This document shows, piece by piece, positions 19,216 through 27,573 of a DNA stretch of 64,000 nucleotides; positions within the stretch are counted from its first letter, which is position 1; each line of letters opens with the position of its first letter. Origin of the DNA: Paraburkholderia oxyphila NBRC 105797 (GTDB lineage: Bacteria > Pseudomonadota > Gammaproteobacteria > Burkholderiales > Burkholderiaceae). Made by a program: the position numbers and the translations under genes. The notes under the pieces were generated by a model that was not told where the DNA came from, ran no database searches, and saw nothing but the letters and a program-made list of their open reading frames with translations. The stretch covers positions 1 through 64,000 of the forward strand of contig NZ_BAYD01000015.1 in NCBI RefSeq assembly GCF_000685075.1, read 5' to 3'.

Positions 19216-19243
19216 TTGTCGGATTAATGTTTGACGATATTAT
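19216..19243 (+). promoter_or_regulatory. Possible sigma70 promoter for the SUOX-fold/kinase operon
   Basis: TTGTCG (19216-19221) and TATTAT (19238-19243) are separated by 16 bp in an unusually AT-rich stretch upstream of the gene at 19380. The transcript leader would be about 130 nt. This is a motif-based guess. Confidence 0.4.
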
Positions 19244-19379
19244 GCCTATGCTTGCCGGCTCATGCAGACCGGCACGGTGCGGGTCACTCAAAGGGCCATA
19301 TCGTAGAGCTGCACGCAGGACTGCGCGCAGGGCTGCGGCATGACCACACAATGAATATTGCGCCAGGGGAGCGAGAGCC

Positions 19380-19952
19380 ATGCAGGATCCTGTTGTCGGG
19401 CAAGACGGCCGGCACGAAGCCCGGCCCGCATGCCGCGAGCGCCGGCGTTTCACGGCTGCGCTCGCGGGGCTGCTGGCGGTGGCCGCGTTGCCGGTGCCCC
19501 GGCTCGCACTGGCCGCTTCGGACGGCTCGCTTCAGCTCGACGTGAACGGCGAAGTGCGCGTGACCAATGACGCTGCGCACACCGATTATCACTTCAGTGA
19601 GGCGGCGCTGCTCAAGCTGCCTGCGCATTCGATCGTGACGTCCACCACCTGGACGCCGCGCTCGACCTTCACGGGCCCGCTGCTTTCGGACGTGCTCAGT
19701 ACCGTGGGCGCTTACGGCAGCCAGATCGAAATTCACACCATCGACGACTACACTTGCGTCGTGCCCGTGTCCGACGCCGCGCGCTACGGCGCGGTGCTCG
19801 CCTACGAGATGAATGGCAAGCGCCTGAAGGTGAGCAATTTCGGTCCGCTATTCCTGATCTATCCGCGCGACCAGTTCCCAATGGAACTCGACGGCGCGGC
19901 GGGCGACGCCAAGTTCGCCTGGCAGATCGTTTCGATGACCATCAAGCAGTGA
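19380..19952 (+). CDS. Exported SUOX-fold (molybdopterin-oxidoreductase-like) protein
   Basis: This 190-residue protein has an N-terminal ERRRFTAALAGLLAVAALPVPRLALA signal peptide (cleavage about 46-47), so it is probably periplasmic. The mature part resembles the small proteins annotated as oxidoreductase molybdopterin-binding (PF00174 fold): TPRSTFTGPLLSDVLSTVGA, IDDYTCVVPVSDAARYGAVLAYEMNG and NFGPLFLIYPRDQFP. The usual cofactor cysteine block of sulfite-oxidase enzymes is not recognisable, so it may be a binding rather than a redox protein. The hybrid kinase gene starts 7 bp after its stop codon, implying co-expression. I infer it could supply the sensory input of that kinase. Confidence 0.75.
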   Translation: MQDPVVGQDGRHEARPACRERRRFTAALAGLLAVAALPVPRLALAASDGSLQLDVNGEVRVTNDAAHTDYHFSEAALLKLPAHSIVTSTTWTPRSTFTGPLLSDVLSTVGAYGSQIEIHTIDDYTCVVPVSDAARYGAVLAYEMNGKRLKVSNFGPLFLIYPRDQFPMELDGAAGDAKFAWQIVSMTIKQ

Positions 19953-19959
19953 GAAGGTG

Positions 19960-21870
19960 ATGCGACGTCCGCTGCGGCGCCTGCTGCATGTGCTGATCTG
20001 GGTTGCCGCGCTGGTGCCGCCGGTGGTGGCCGTGGGCTATCTGCTCTACGCGAACCTGCTCAATCCCAACGTGGTCCAGCGCCTGACCGGCAACTACGAC
20101 GGCCTCTACTGGGACGCCGCGCAAATGCAGATCGCCTACGCGCGCTTCGAGAGCCAGTTGCTGATCTACGCCGACGGCCTCGACCGCGATGTCGACAAGG
20201 TGCGGTTGCGCTATGAAGTCCTGCAGTCCAAGCTCAACGTGATGAAGAGCACGACGCGCAAGCTCGCGAACAAGCCTGAGCTCATGAAGCGCCAGCAGGC
20301 CGATCTTGCCGCGATCCATGCCGCGATTGTGCCGTTCGACGCCGAAATCGCGACGCTGACCGAGAATCCCGAGCGCGCGGTGCCCATGCTGATGGTGCTC
20401 GACGCGCAGTGGGCCCAGGTGACCGATCTCGCGTTGAGCCGGCGCTTCGCCGACGTGACCGAGCGCGAAGGCATCCGGCGCGACTTCATCGCGAAGCGCC
20501 GCGAAATGTTCGCGGCGGGCCTCGTGCTGCTGATGCTCTCGGCGGCGGCGGCGGTGCTGCTCGTGATGAACGGCTACCGGCGCACGCGCCTGATCCGGCA
20601 GCAGCACGCGGCGCTCGAGGCCGAGCACCAGGCAAGCCGCGCCGCGCGCGAGGCAAGTACGGCCAAGGACGCGTTCCTCGGCATGATCAGCCATGAGCTG
20701 CGCACGCCGCTGCACGCCATCGTGTCGTCGATCGAGCTGCTCGGCTTCAACTCGCACTCCGAGTCGGACAGCAAGGTGATCCAGCGGCTCGAAACGGCCG
20801 CGCGCCAGCTCGAGGCGCAGATGAAGGACCTCACCGACTACGCGCGCCTTGGGGCAGGCAAGCTCGAATTGCGTCAGGAAGCGTTCGACCCGCGCGAGCT
20901 CCTGCAGTCGATCGTCGACGAGAACGAGCAGGCCGCGCGCGCTCGCGGCCTCGCGTTCGAGTACGCCTGCCACGGCGTGCATCGGCGGCTCGTGGCCGAT
21001 CCGCACCGCATCCGCCAGATCGCCAACAACCTCGTGACCAACGCGATCCGCTACACCGAGCGCGGCGCGGTGCGCATCGAGTTCGTCAGCGGGGCGGTCG
21101 TGCATGTCGGCGTGCCGCTCGCGCAAACGTTGGCGATCATCGTGAGCGACACCGGTCCGGGCGTGCCCGCCGCGCAGATTCCGCTGATCTTCAAGGAGTT
21201 CACGCAGCTCGATACCTCGCGTTCGCGCCGCTACGAAGGCGCCGGCATGGGGCTCGCGATCGTGCGCGGGCTCGTCGACCTGTTTGGCGGCACGATCGAA
21301 ACCGACAGCCGCGTCGGCAGGGGCACGACCTTCACGGTGACGATTCCGGTCACGACAGTCGTGGCGCCGGTCGCCGACGTGCTCGCGCGGGCCCCCCACG
21401 ACGAGGCGCAGCAGCAGGTGCTGGTGGTGGACGACAACCCGCTGGTGCGCGAGTCGCTCTGCGAGATGGTCGCGCACATGGGCTACACGGCACTCGCCGC
21501 CGACGACGCGGACAGCGCGCTGGCCCGCCTCGACGAGACGCGTTGCGGCGTCGTGCTGCTCGACCTGCATATGCCGGGCCGCGACGGCTACGCGTTCGTG
21601 ACGGGGCTCGAGGCGCGCGAGGGCGCGGGGATTGGCGAGCGTCCGCGCGTGATCGCCGTGAGCGCCGATGTGCCCGCGCTCGCGGCCGCTGCCGCCGACA
21701 GCGAGAATCCGTTCTTCGACTTGTTGCCCAAGCCGGTGCACTACGAAGTGCTGCGCACGGCGCTGCTGCGCGCGCTCGATGCGCCGCGCGCGCAGCGTGC
21801 GCCGCATCTGCCGACCCTACCGGATACGCAGCAGACGTCCGGCGAAGCGCGCGAGAAGCTTGGGACCTGA
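19960..21870 (+). CDS. Hybrid sensor histidine kinase with receiver domain
   Basis: This 636-residue inner-membrane kinase has a transmembrane helix at about 8-30, a helical periplasmic sensor region (about 31-184) and a second helix (about 185-205). HisKA carries phospho-His245 (MISHELRTPLHAIVSS), and HATPase_c has NLVTNAIRYTERG, DTGPGVP and GAGMGLAIVRG. A C-terminal receiver holds Asp535 (VVLLDLHMPGRDG). No output domain is present, so phosphate must pass through an HPt protein or be used for feedback. ATG 19960 follows a GAGAAGG ribosome site overlapping the gap after the SUOX-fold gene; a GTG at 19957 is less likely. The convergent neighbour encodes a BetR-receiver protein that could be the partner regulator. 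Confidence 0.9.
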   Translation: MRRPLRRLLHVLIWVAALVPPVVAVGYLLYANLLNPNVVQRLTGNYDGLYWDAAQMQIAYARFESQLLIYADGLDRDVDKVRLRYEVLQSKLNVMKSTTRKLANKPELMKRQQADLAAIHAAIVPFDAEIATLTENPERAVPMLMVLDAQWAQVTDLALSRRFADVTEREGIRRDFIAKRREMFAAGLVLLMLSAAAAVLLVMNGYRRTRLIRQQHAALEAEHQASRAAREASTAKDAFLGMISHELRTPLHAIVSSIELLGFNSHSESDSKVIQRLETAARQLEAQMKDLTDYARLGAGKLELRQEAFDPRELLQSIVDENEQAARARGLAFEYACHGVHRRLVADPHRIRQIANNLVTNAIRYTERGAVRIEFVSGAVVHVGVPLAQTLAIIVSDTGPGVPAAQIPLIFKEFTQLDTSRSRRYEGAGMGLAIVRGLVDLFGGTIETDSRVGRGTTFTVTIPVTTVVAPVADVLARAPHDEAQQQVLVVDDNPLVRESLCEMVAHMGYTALAADDADSALARLDETRCGVVLLDLHMPGRDGYAFVTGLEAREGAGIGERPRVIAVSADVPALAAAAADSENPFFDLLPKPVHYEVLRTALLRALDAPRAQRAPHLPTLPDTQQTSGEAREKLGT

Positions 21871-21906
21871 GCAGCCAGAAGCGCACGGCGCAGAGCACGC
21901 GCTGGC

Positions 21907-21951
21907 GGCGCGCCCTGGGGGCGCGCCAGCCTGGCAGTCCTGGTAATTTTT
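21907..21951 (+). terminator. Hairpin with T-run after the hybrid kinase gene
   Basis: GGCGCGCC (21907-21914) and GGCGCGCC (21920-21927) can pair, extended by CTGG/CCAG. A TTTTT run follows about 20 nt later, near 21947-21951. It lies between convergent genes. Spacing to the T-run is longer than ideal, so intrinsic termination is only moderately likely. Confidence 0.4.
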
Positions 21952-21966
21952 GCGATGCGGCTGGTG

Positions 21967-22821
21967 TCAGCCGCGATTGAGGCGCTTGGAAAGATCGGCG
22001 ACGAGAATCGCCATGCGCGCGGGCTTTTCGTAGCAGGCCACGTTGTAGTGGCGCACCACCTGGCTGATCTCCGACTCGCTTGCCTTGCCGGTCAGCAACT
22101 CGCCGGTGAGCACGAAGATGGGCGCGTCGGGGTTCTCTGAGGCGCGCACCTTGCGGATCGCCTCGGCGGAGGTCTGGCTGCCGAACAGCCAGTCGATCAC
22201 CACGCCGTCGAACACGTTGTGCTCCAGCGCATGATCGAACGCCGCGAGGCCATAGAGTGCGTGCGCCGTGTAGCCGCAATGTTCGAGATAGTCGCGCAGG
22301 TTGTCGGCGGATGACTGATCGTCGTCCACCACGGCGATGAGCGGCTTGTCGGACTCGGCGCGGCGCGGATAGATCTCGATCTTGTGAACTTCGCGCGCGT
22401 TCTGATAGAGCGCGCCGTCGGGGCGCACCACGCGCCACTGCCCCTGCTTCTCGTAAGCGACGAAGTCGGGGCGGCTGCCGGGCTCCACGGGCGCACCGAT
22501 CCAGGCCGTGCAGGCGAGCTCCACGGCGCTCACGCACAAGAGCGCTTCCTGCGCGCTCGCGCCCACCATGCCGGGGTCGAGCAGCTGCGCGCCGAACAGC
22601 TGCCCGGCCGGCTCGCCGAACGCCTCGGCCACTTTCTTGATTTGCGCGAGTGTCCACGGGCTGTTGCCGCGAAGCTTGCGGTGGCCCTGCGAAAAGCTCA
22701 GGTCGAGGATGCGGCACAGCTCCGTCGTTTGCTGACGTTTGCCGATGCCATGACGGCTCATCAGCTCGCGTACGCGTTCTGCGACCGAGACCGAGTCGGT
22801 TGAATGTTCAACGTTCGACAT
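21967..22821 (-). CDS. BetR-domain HTH regulator with C-terminal receiver domain
   Basis: This 284-residue protein begins with a helix-turn-helix region (about 10-75) that matches the BetR domain: IGKRQQTTELCRILDLSFSQGHRKLRGNSPWTLAQIKKVAEAFGE. A linker follows (about 76-155). The C-terminal receiver (about 158-280) has VVDDDQ (acidic pocket), phospho-acceptor Asp210 (VVIDWLFG), FVLTGEL and a Lys near 272 (CYEKPAR). Having the DNA-binding domain first and the receiver last reverses the usual response-regulator order. It converges on the hybrid kinase gene and is a natural candidate for its target. A long AT-rich spacer precedes its start. Confidence 0.82.
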   Translation of the reverse strand: MSNVEHSTDSVSVAERVRELMSRHGIGKRQQTTELCRILDLSFSQGHRKLRGNSPWTLAQIKKVAEAFGEPAGQLFGAQLLDPGMVGASAQEALLCVSAVELACTAWIGAPVEPGSRPDFVAYEKQGQWRVVRPDGALYQNAREVHKIEIYPRRAESDKPLIAVVDDDQSSADNLRDYLEHCGYTAHALYGLAAFDHALEHNVFDGVVIDWLFGSQTSAEAIRKVRASENPDAPIFVLTGELLTGKASESEISQVVRHYNVACYEKPARMAILVADLSKRLNRG

Positions 22822-23167
22822 GCTGCAAATGGGGGAGGATCGAGGGTCGGTTTGGGCTAATTATCTCGTGCCGCGCCGCCACTGCCGGAAGAAATAATTC
22901 TGACAGGCGTGGGCGGACATTATTCTAAACGCATAATTTTACAGTTGCGTAAGTTTTAAGCGGCAACATACGGTGACGTACATTATCTTGGCGCAACAAT
23001 CGTTCCTGGGGCAAGCGGCGGCGCCAATGAGTCCGCGCGAGCGCGATTGTATTTGCGACAATAGCCGTTCTACGCGAATTCCCCGGTCTGGGCCGCGGGC
23101 CTGTCTACCTGGCGGGGCAGCACTCGCATCGGGATCGGGGCGATGCCGTGAGGAAAGATTGAACGAA
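22822..23167. other. AT-rich divergent regulatory region
   Basis: This 346-bp spacer lies between the BetR-receiver gene and the C39-like gene. No gene is seen. It is clearly richer in A+T than the surrounding DNA. It contains several AATAATT/ATTATT words (about 22856-22940) and an inverted repeat ATTGT-N7-ACAAT (23046-23050 with 23058-23062). These are likely promoters and operators for one or both flanking genes. The GAGGAAAG at 23150-23157 serves the gene at 23168. Confidence 0.5.
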
Positions 23168-23857
23168 ATGACCAGCAAGCCAGCACAGAAACCGGTGGGT
23201 GAGGACGCAACGTATCGCGGCCACGATGCCGGGCCACTCGAGGTCCGCCATCGTGACGTGCCGTACTACAGCCAATGGGGCAGCCCGGACTGGGTGGCGC
23301 GCATCGTCGAAGAGGGCGCGGACCCGTGCGACGATCCGGGCTGGCGCGCGAGCGGCTTCGCGCTGCCCGGCGACTACCGCTTCTGGGCAAAGCGCCTGTG
23401 CGGGCTGACCTGCTTCGAGTCCGCGCTCGACTACTGGGGCATTGCCCACGCGCCGCGCGCCGGGCTGCTCGAAGATGCGCTGCGCCACGGCGTCTATCGC
23501 ATGCGCGAGGACGGCGGCGTGGACGGCCTGATCTACCGGCCATTCGCGGCATGGGCCGAGGCGGCGTTCGGCGTGCGCGTGGAGGTGATGACCGACGAGG
23601 ACATCGAGGCGAGCGCCGCGCGCCTGAACGCCGACACGCTCGCGATCGTCTCCGTGAGCCCCGAGATTCGCTATCCGGAGCGCGCGAACGCGCATCGGGG
23701 CGGCCATCTGATCCTGCTGCACGGACGCAGCGATGGCGGCGTGTGGTTCCACAATCCCTCGGGCGTCGCGCCGTATCAGGCCGATGCCTGGCTATCCTAT
23801 GAAACCGTCGCGCGCTTTCACGCGCGGCGCGGGATGGCGCTCACGCGCCTGGCGTGA
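23168..23857 (+). CDS. C39-like papain-fold cysteine peptidase family protein
   Basis: This 229-residue soluble protein resembles the peptidase C39-like family (PF13529). A VPYYSQW start to the fold (31-37) is followed by RLCGLTCFESALDYWG, where Cys78 (or Cys82) takes the nucleophile position. His180 in GGHLILLHG and Asn196 in FHNPSG complete a plausible triad. No signal peptide or transporter domain is present, so it is not a bacteriocin exporter peptidase. It could be a cytoplasmic peptidase, transglutaminase-like enzyme or amidase. ATG 23168 follows GAGGAAAG with 10-nt spacing. It stands alone, converging on a LysR gene and divergent from the BetR-receiver regulator. Confidence 0.68.
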   Translation: MTSKPAQKPVGEDATYRGHDAGPLEVRHRDVPYYSQWGSPDWVARIVEEGADPCDDPGWRASGFALPGDYRFWAKRLCGLTCFESALDYWGIAHAPRAGLLEDALRHGVYRMREDGGVDGLIYRPFAAWAEAAFGVRVEVMTDEDIEASAARLNADTLAIVSVSPEIRYPERANAHRGGHLILLHGRSDGGVWFHNPSGVAPYQADAWLSYETVARFHARRGMALTRLA

Positions 23858-23886
23858 GCGCCACCCGGGCGATGATAGACGAGCAA

Positions 23887-23917
23887 GACGCGGGCAGTGC
23901 CGCCCACTGTGCCCGTC
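23887..23917. terminator. Bidirectional terminator-like hairpin
   Basis: GACG and GGGCAGTG (23887-23899) pair with CACT, GCCC and GTC (23905-23917), with a 2-nt bulge. The hairpin lies between the convergent C39-like and LysR genes. Flanking T-tracts are short. Confidence 0.45.
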
Positions 23918-23923
23918 TCTACA

Positions 23924-24880
23924 TCAAGCCGGCTGCAGTCCCCCCAGCAACTGCCGCACGCGAGACAGATCGCGATTGATCGCGCCCGCGTCCTCGAAGA
24001 GCGCCGCGAGCCAGTCGACGAATACGCGCACGCGCGGCGAGACCTGGCGCGACTTCACGAACGCGACCGAGACGGGCGTGGGCAGCGGCTTCCACTGCGG
24101 CAGCACTTCGACGAGCGCGCCGCTGTCGAGATAGGGCTGCGCCGCGAGCAGCGGCGGCTGGACCAGCCCATACCCTTGCAGGCCGCAGGTGAGATAGGCG
24201 AACTCGTCGGAGACATGCACGAAGCCGTCCACCTTCACCTTGGTCGCGCTGCCGTCCACTTCGAAATCGAACTCGAAGGGGCGGCCCGTGAGCGGCGAAA
24301 TGAAATTCACCACGGGGTGCCGCGGGAGATCGTCGAGCGATTGCGGCGCGCCATGGCGCGCGAGATACGCGGGGCTCGCGCAGGTCACGTGTTCGAGCAC
24401 GCCGAGGCGCCGCGCGGCGAGTCCCGAGTCGGGCAATTCGCCGAGCTGGATGCTGCAGTCCACGCCTTCGCCGACGAGGTCGACATTACGCAGGCTCACG
24501 CCGATCACGAGATCGATCTGCGGATAGCGCGCGTGGAAATCGTCGAGCGCGGGCAGCACGATCGCGTTGGCGATCAGCCCCGGCATCTCCACGCGCAGCC
24601 GGCCGCCGATCGCGCCCGGCGACTGGCGCACGCTCGCTTCGGCATCGTCGATGTCGGCAAGGATTTGCGCGGCGCGCTCGTAGTACGCGGCGCCTTCGGG
24701 CGTGAGCGAAAGACGGCGCGTCGTACGCACGAGCAATTGCGTGCCGAGCAGCGCTTCGAGGCTCTGCATCAGCGTGGTTGCACTGGCGCGCGGCATGTCG
24801 AGCGATTGCGCGGCTTTGGTGAAACTGTTGGTATCGACGATGCGAACGAAGGTGCGCATCGCCTGGATGCGGTCGATCAC
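23924..24880 (-). CDS. LysR-family transcriptional regulator
   Basis: This 318-residue LysR-type regulator has an N-terminal winged helix (MIDRIQAMRTFVRIVDTNSFTKAAQSLDMPRASATTLMQSLE, about 1-45). A substrate-binding domain runs from about 90 to 300. The start is read as GTG 24880, because CAGGAG lies 7 nt upstream and the encoded VIDRIQAMRTF is the usual beginning of this CrgA/DsdC-like subgroup; the frame is open further upstream without family similarity. Members of this subgroup often control a divergent gene. Here the next gene upstream (alcohol dehydrogenase) runs the same way, so the target is not obvious and may be itself or distant. The 292-bp gap upstream (24881-25172) holds its promoter region. 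Confidence 0.88.
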   Translation of the reverse strand: MIDRIQAMRTFVRIVDTNSFTKAAQSLDMPRASATTLMQSLEALLGTQLLVRTTRRLSLTPEGAAYYERAAQILADIDDAEASVRQSPGAIGGRLRVEMPGLIANAIVLPALDDFHARYPQIDLVIGVSLRNVDLVGEGVDCSIQLGELPDSGLAARRLGVLEHVTCASPAYLARHGAPQSLDDLPRHPVVNFISPLTGRPFEFDFEVDGSATKVKVDGFVHVSDEFAYLTCGLQGYGLVQPPLLAAQPYLDSGALVEVLPQWKPLPTPVSVAFVKSRQVSPRVRVFVDWLAALFEDAGAINRDLSRVRQLLGGLQPA

Positions 24881-25172
24881 GGGCGAGCTCCTGAGTCTAG
24901 TTAGGACTGCTTGAACGAATTCCGCGCTACGGCAGAAAAGGGGTGAACCGCAAAGCGGCATAAGCGCTTCGCGGCGCCGGCGTCTCGCGGAATGGGCGCG
25001 CGGCGGTTAAGCAACGATGTCGGTTCAATGGCGGCGCTCGATGACTGCAAACGGCAGCGCCGGCTCGACTACGTGAGGCCGGGAAAAAGAAGGCCTCGAT
25101 ACGAAAGGGCTGGTTGGGCCGTCCGGAATGGACGGCCCGGCGGGGCAGGGTATGGCGTCGTATGTGGCGCGA

Positions 25173-26225
25173 TTATTGGCGCAGCGAATCGATGTCGATC
25201 ACGAAGCGGTACTTCACATCGCTCTTGAGCATGCGCTCGTAGGCGTGGTTGATGTCCTGCATCTTGATCATTTCGATATCCGACGTGATGCCATGCTGCC
25301 CGCAGAAGTCCAGCATTTCCTGCGTTTCTGCAATGCCGCCGATCAGCGAGCCCGCAAGACGGCGGCGCTTCATGATCAGGTTGAACACTTGCGGCGAGGG
25401 GTGATCGTGCTCGGGCGCGCCCACCAGCGTCAGCGTGCCGTCGCGCTTGAGCAGTTCGATGAACGGGTTCAGATCGTGCTGCGCGGCCACCGTATTGATG
25501 ATCAAATCGAAGCTGTTGGCGTGCGCCTTCATCTGCTCCGGGTCTTTCGAGATCACGACTTCGTCGGCGCCGAGGCGCTTGCCGTCCTCGATCTTCGAAG
25601 GCGAGGTGGTGAACAGCACCACGTGCGCGCCCATCGCATGCGCGAGCTTCACGCCCATGTGGCCGAGGCCGCCGAGCCCCACGATGCCGACCTTCTTGCC
25701 CGGACCCGCGCTCCACGTGCGCAGCGGCGAATACGTGGTGATGCCCGCGCACAGCAGCGGCGCCGCGCCCGCGGGGTCGAGGTTCTCGGGCACGCGCAGC
25801 ACGAAGGCTTCGTCGACCACGAGTTGCGTCGAGTAGCCACCGTAGGTGATGTCGCCGCTCACGCGGTCGACGCCGTTATAAGTGCCCACGAAGCCGTTCT
25901 CGCAATACTGCTCGAGGCCTTCCGCGCAGCTCGCGCAGGTGCGGCACGAATCGACGAGACAGCCGACGCCCACGAGCTGGCCCACCTTGAAGCGCGTGAC
26001 GCCCTTGCCCACTTCCGTCACGCGGCCGACGATCTCGTGGCCAGGCACGACCGGATAGAGCGTGTTGCGCCATTCGTTGCGGGCCTGATGCAGGTCCGAG
26101 TGGCACACGCCGCAGAACTGCACGTCGATACGCACGTCGAGTTCGCGCAGATCGCGGCGCTGGAATTCGAACGGAGCGAGCGGCGAGGCGGCGTCGCGGG
26201 CGGCATATCCGTAAGTCGGGTACAT
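25173..26225 (-). CDS. Zinc-dependent NAD(P) alcohol dehydrogenase, YahK/cinnamyl-alcohol-dehydrogenase-like
   Basis: This 350-residue cytoplasmic medium-chain dehydrogenase interconverts aldehydes and primary alcohols. Catalytic zinc ligands are in CGVCHSDLH and PGHEIVGRV. The structural-zinc cluster is CLVDSCRTCASCAEGLEQYC. The nucleotide-binding loop is VGLGGLGHMGVKLA. Overall it matches the YahK/CAD group, commonly NADPH-dependent with broad aldehyde specificity. ATG 26225 follows an AGGAGTC ribosome site. The gene is divergent from an AraC-type regulator. The spacer carries two identical 11-bp direct repeats, so AraC control is likely. The inducer may be an aldehyde or quinone-like compound. 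Confidence 0.9.
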   Translation of the reverse strand: MYPTYGYAARDAASPLAPFEFQRRDLRELDVRIDVQFCGVCHSDLHQARNEWRNTLYPVVPGHEIVGRVTEVGKGVTRFKVGQLVGVGCLVDSCRTCASCAEGLEQYCENGFVGTYNGVDRVSGDITYGGYSTQLVVDEAFVLRVPENLDPAGAAPLLCAGITTYSPLRTWSAGPGKKVGIVGLGGLGHMGVKLAHAMGAHVVLFTTSPSKIEDGKRLGADEVVISKDPEQMKAHANSFDLIINTVAAQHDLNPFIELLKRDGTLTLVGAPEHDHPSPQVFNLIMKRRRLAGSLIGGIAETQEMLDFCGQHGITSDIEMIKMQDINHAYERMLKSDVKYRFVIDIDSLRQ

Positions 26226-26373
26226 GGGCGATGACTCCTGAATCTGAGTTGCAAGGGGCGCGCAAACGCCGCAGCGCAGCGCATCGAGCGCCACGCGTGT
26301 CGGGTGTTGCGGCAGGGTTCCCATCCTAAGGACCGGGGCCGACCCAGGGAATACCTGAAGCTATCGAAGACTT

Positions 26374-26437
26374 GCCTGTTTCTCCTGCCGAAGTACGCGC
26401 GCCTGCGTTCGGTGATAGATTGACAAGCCTGTTTCTC
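26374..26437. promoter_or_regulatory. Candidate AraC-type operator: two identical direct repeats
   Basis: GCCTGTTTCTC occurs at 26374-26384 and again at 26427-26437, exactly 53 bp (about five helical turns) apart, in the divergent spacer between the alcohol dehydrogenase and the AraC regulator. Paired same-face direct repeats are the usual arrangement for AraC-family activators. Confidence 0.55.
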
Positions 26438-26471
26438 TGTCGGTATCGATGAATCCAGGGTGACAACTGTC

Positions 26472-27524
26472 ATGAAAAGCTCACAAACCCTCCGCGCGGC
26501 GCACGGTGGTGCCGCGCTCGCGCCAGCCGCGGCGGTAGCGCCGCTCGTCTCCATGGCCAGCTCCGCCAACGCGTCGCGCCCGGCACCCGACGACGCGATG
26601 CAGCGCCGCGTGGTCGAGCTGCTGCTGCAGCTCACGCAGCACGACGGCGTGCATTGCACGGCGCTCGAAGGCGTGCGGCTCTATCGCGGCAGCCAGAGCC
26701 ATCCGCGCAGGCCGGTGATGTACGAGCCGAGCATCTTCATCGTCTGCCAGGGCCGCAAGCGCGGCTTTCTCGGCGACCAGGTGTTCATCTACGATGCGCA
26801 GCAATATCTCGTGCTCTCCGTGCCGCTGCCGTTCGAGTGCGAGACCGAGGCCACGCCCGAGAAGCCGCTGCTCGCCATTTCCGTGCGCGTCGATCTGACG
26901 ATGGTGGCCGAGCTGCTGATGGCGCTCGACGACACGCGCGGCAGCGCGATGTCCGAGCCCGCGGGCATCTACGCGACGCCGCTCGACGCGCCGCTCTCGA
27001 ACGCCGTGCTGCGCCTGCTCGAAGCGCTCACGCAGCCGTGCGAGGCGCGCATCCTGGGGCCGGCGATCGTGCGCGAGATCTGCTATCGCGTGCTCACGGG
27101 CGAGCAGGGCGATGCGATTCGCGCGGCGCTCACGCATCAGCAGCATTTCGGCCGTATCGCGAAGGCGCTGCGCCGCATTCACAGCGACTACCGCGGCGAT
27201 CTCGACGTGGGCTTGCTGGCCGCCGAGGCCGGCATGAGCCTCGCGGTGTTCCATGCGCACTTCAAGGCCGTGACCTCGACTTCGCCGATGCAGTACGTGA
27301 AGACCACGCGCCTGCATCACGCGCGCCTTTTGATCACGCACGACGGCATGAACGTGAGCGCGGCGGCCACGCGCGTGGGCTACGAGAGCGCCTCGCAGTT
27401 CAGCCGCGAGTTCAAGCGCCTGTTCGGCTGCACGCCCGCCGACGAGATGCGCCGCGCGCGCAGCGCCGCCGAGGCCGCCGCGCCGCGCGTGGAAGCGCCG
27501 GCGCGCTATGTGACGGTGGTGTGA
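26472..27524 (+). CDS. AraC-family transcriptional regulator (AraC_N type)
   Basis: This 350-residue regulator has an N-terminal AraC_N-type sensor region (about 60-215; LEGVRLYRGSQSHPRRPVMYEPSIFIVCQGRKRG, DAQQYLVLSVPLPFECETEATPEKPLLA). A C-terminal double helix-turn-helix follows (about 225-330; LAAEAGMSLAVFHAHFKAVTSTSPMQYVKTTRLHHARLLI and AATRVGYESASQFSREFKRLFG). This subgroup is often divergent from alcohol dehydrogenase or oxidoreductase genes, as here. The start is uncertain: ATG 26472 is used; GTG 26460 and ATG 26553 are in frame. The first ~35 residues are Ala-rich and may be dispensable. Confidence 0.85.
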   Translation: MKSSQTLRAAHGGAALAPAAAVAPLVSMASSANASRPAPDDAMQRRVVELLLQLTQHDGVHCTALEGVRLYRGSQSHPRRPVMYEPSIFIVCQGRKRGFLGDQVFIYDAQQYLVLSVPLPFECETEATPEKPLLAISVRVDLTMVAELLMALDDTRGSAMSEPAGIYATPLDAPLSNAVLRLLEALTQPCEARILGPAIVREICYRVLTGEQGDAIRAALTHQQHFGRIAKALRRIHSDYRGDLDVGLLAAEAGMSLAVFHAHFKAVTSTSPMQYVKTTRLHHARLLITHDGMNVSAAATRVGYESASQFSREFKRLFGCTPADEMRRARSAAEAAAPRVEAPARYVTVV

Positions 27525-27573
27525 GCCGCCGTTGGTGTCGCGGGTATCCATGAAAAACAGATTCGCATAACGA

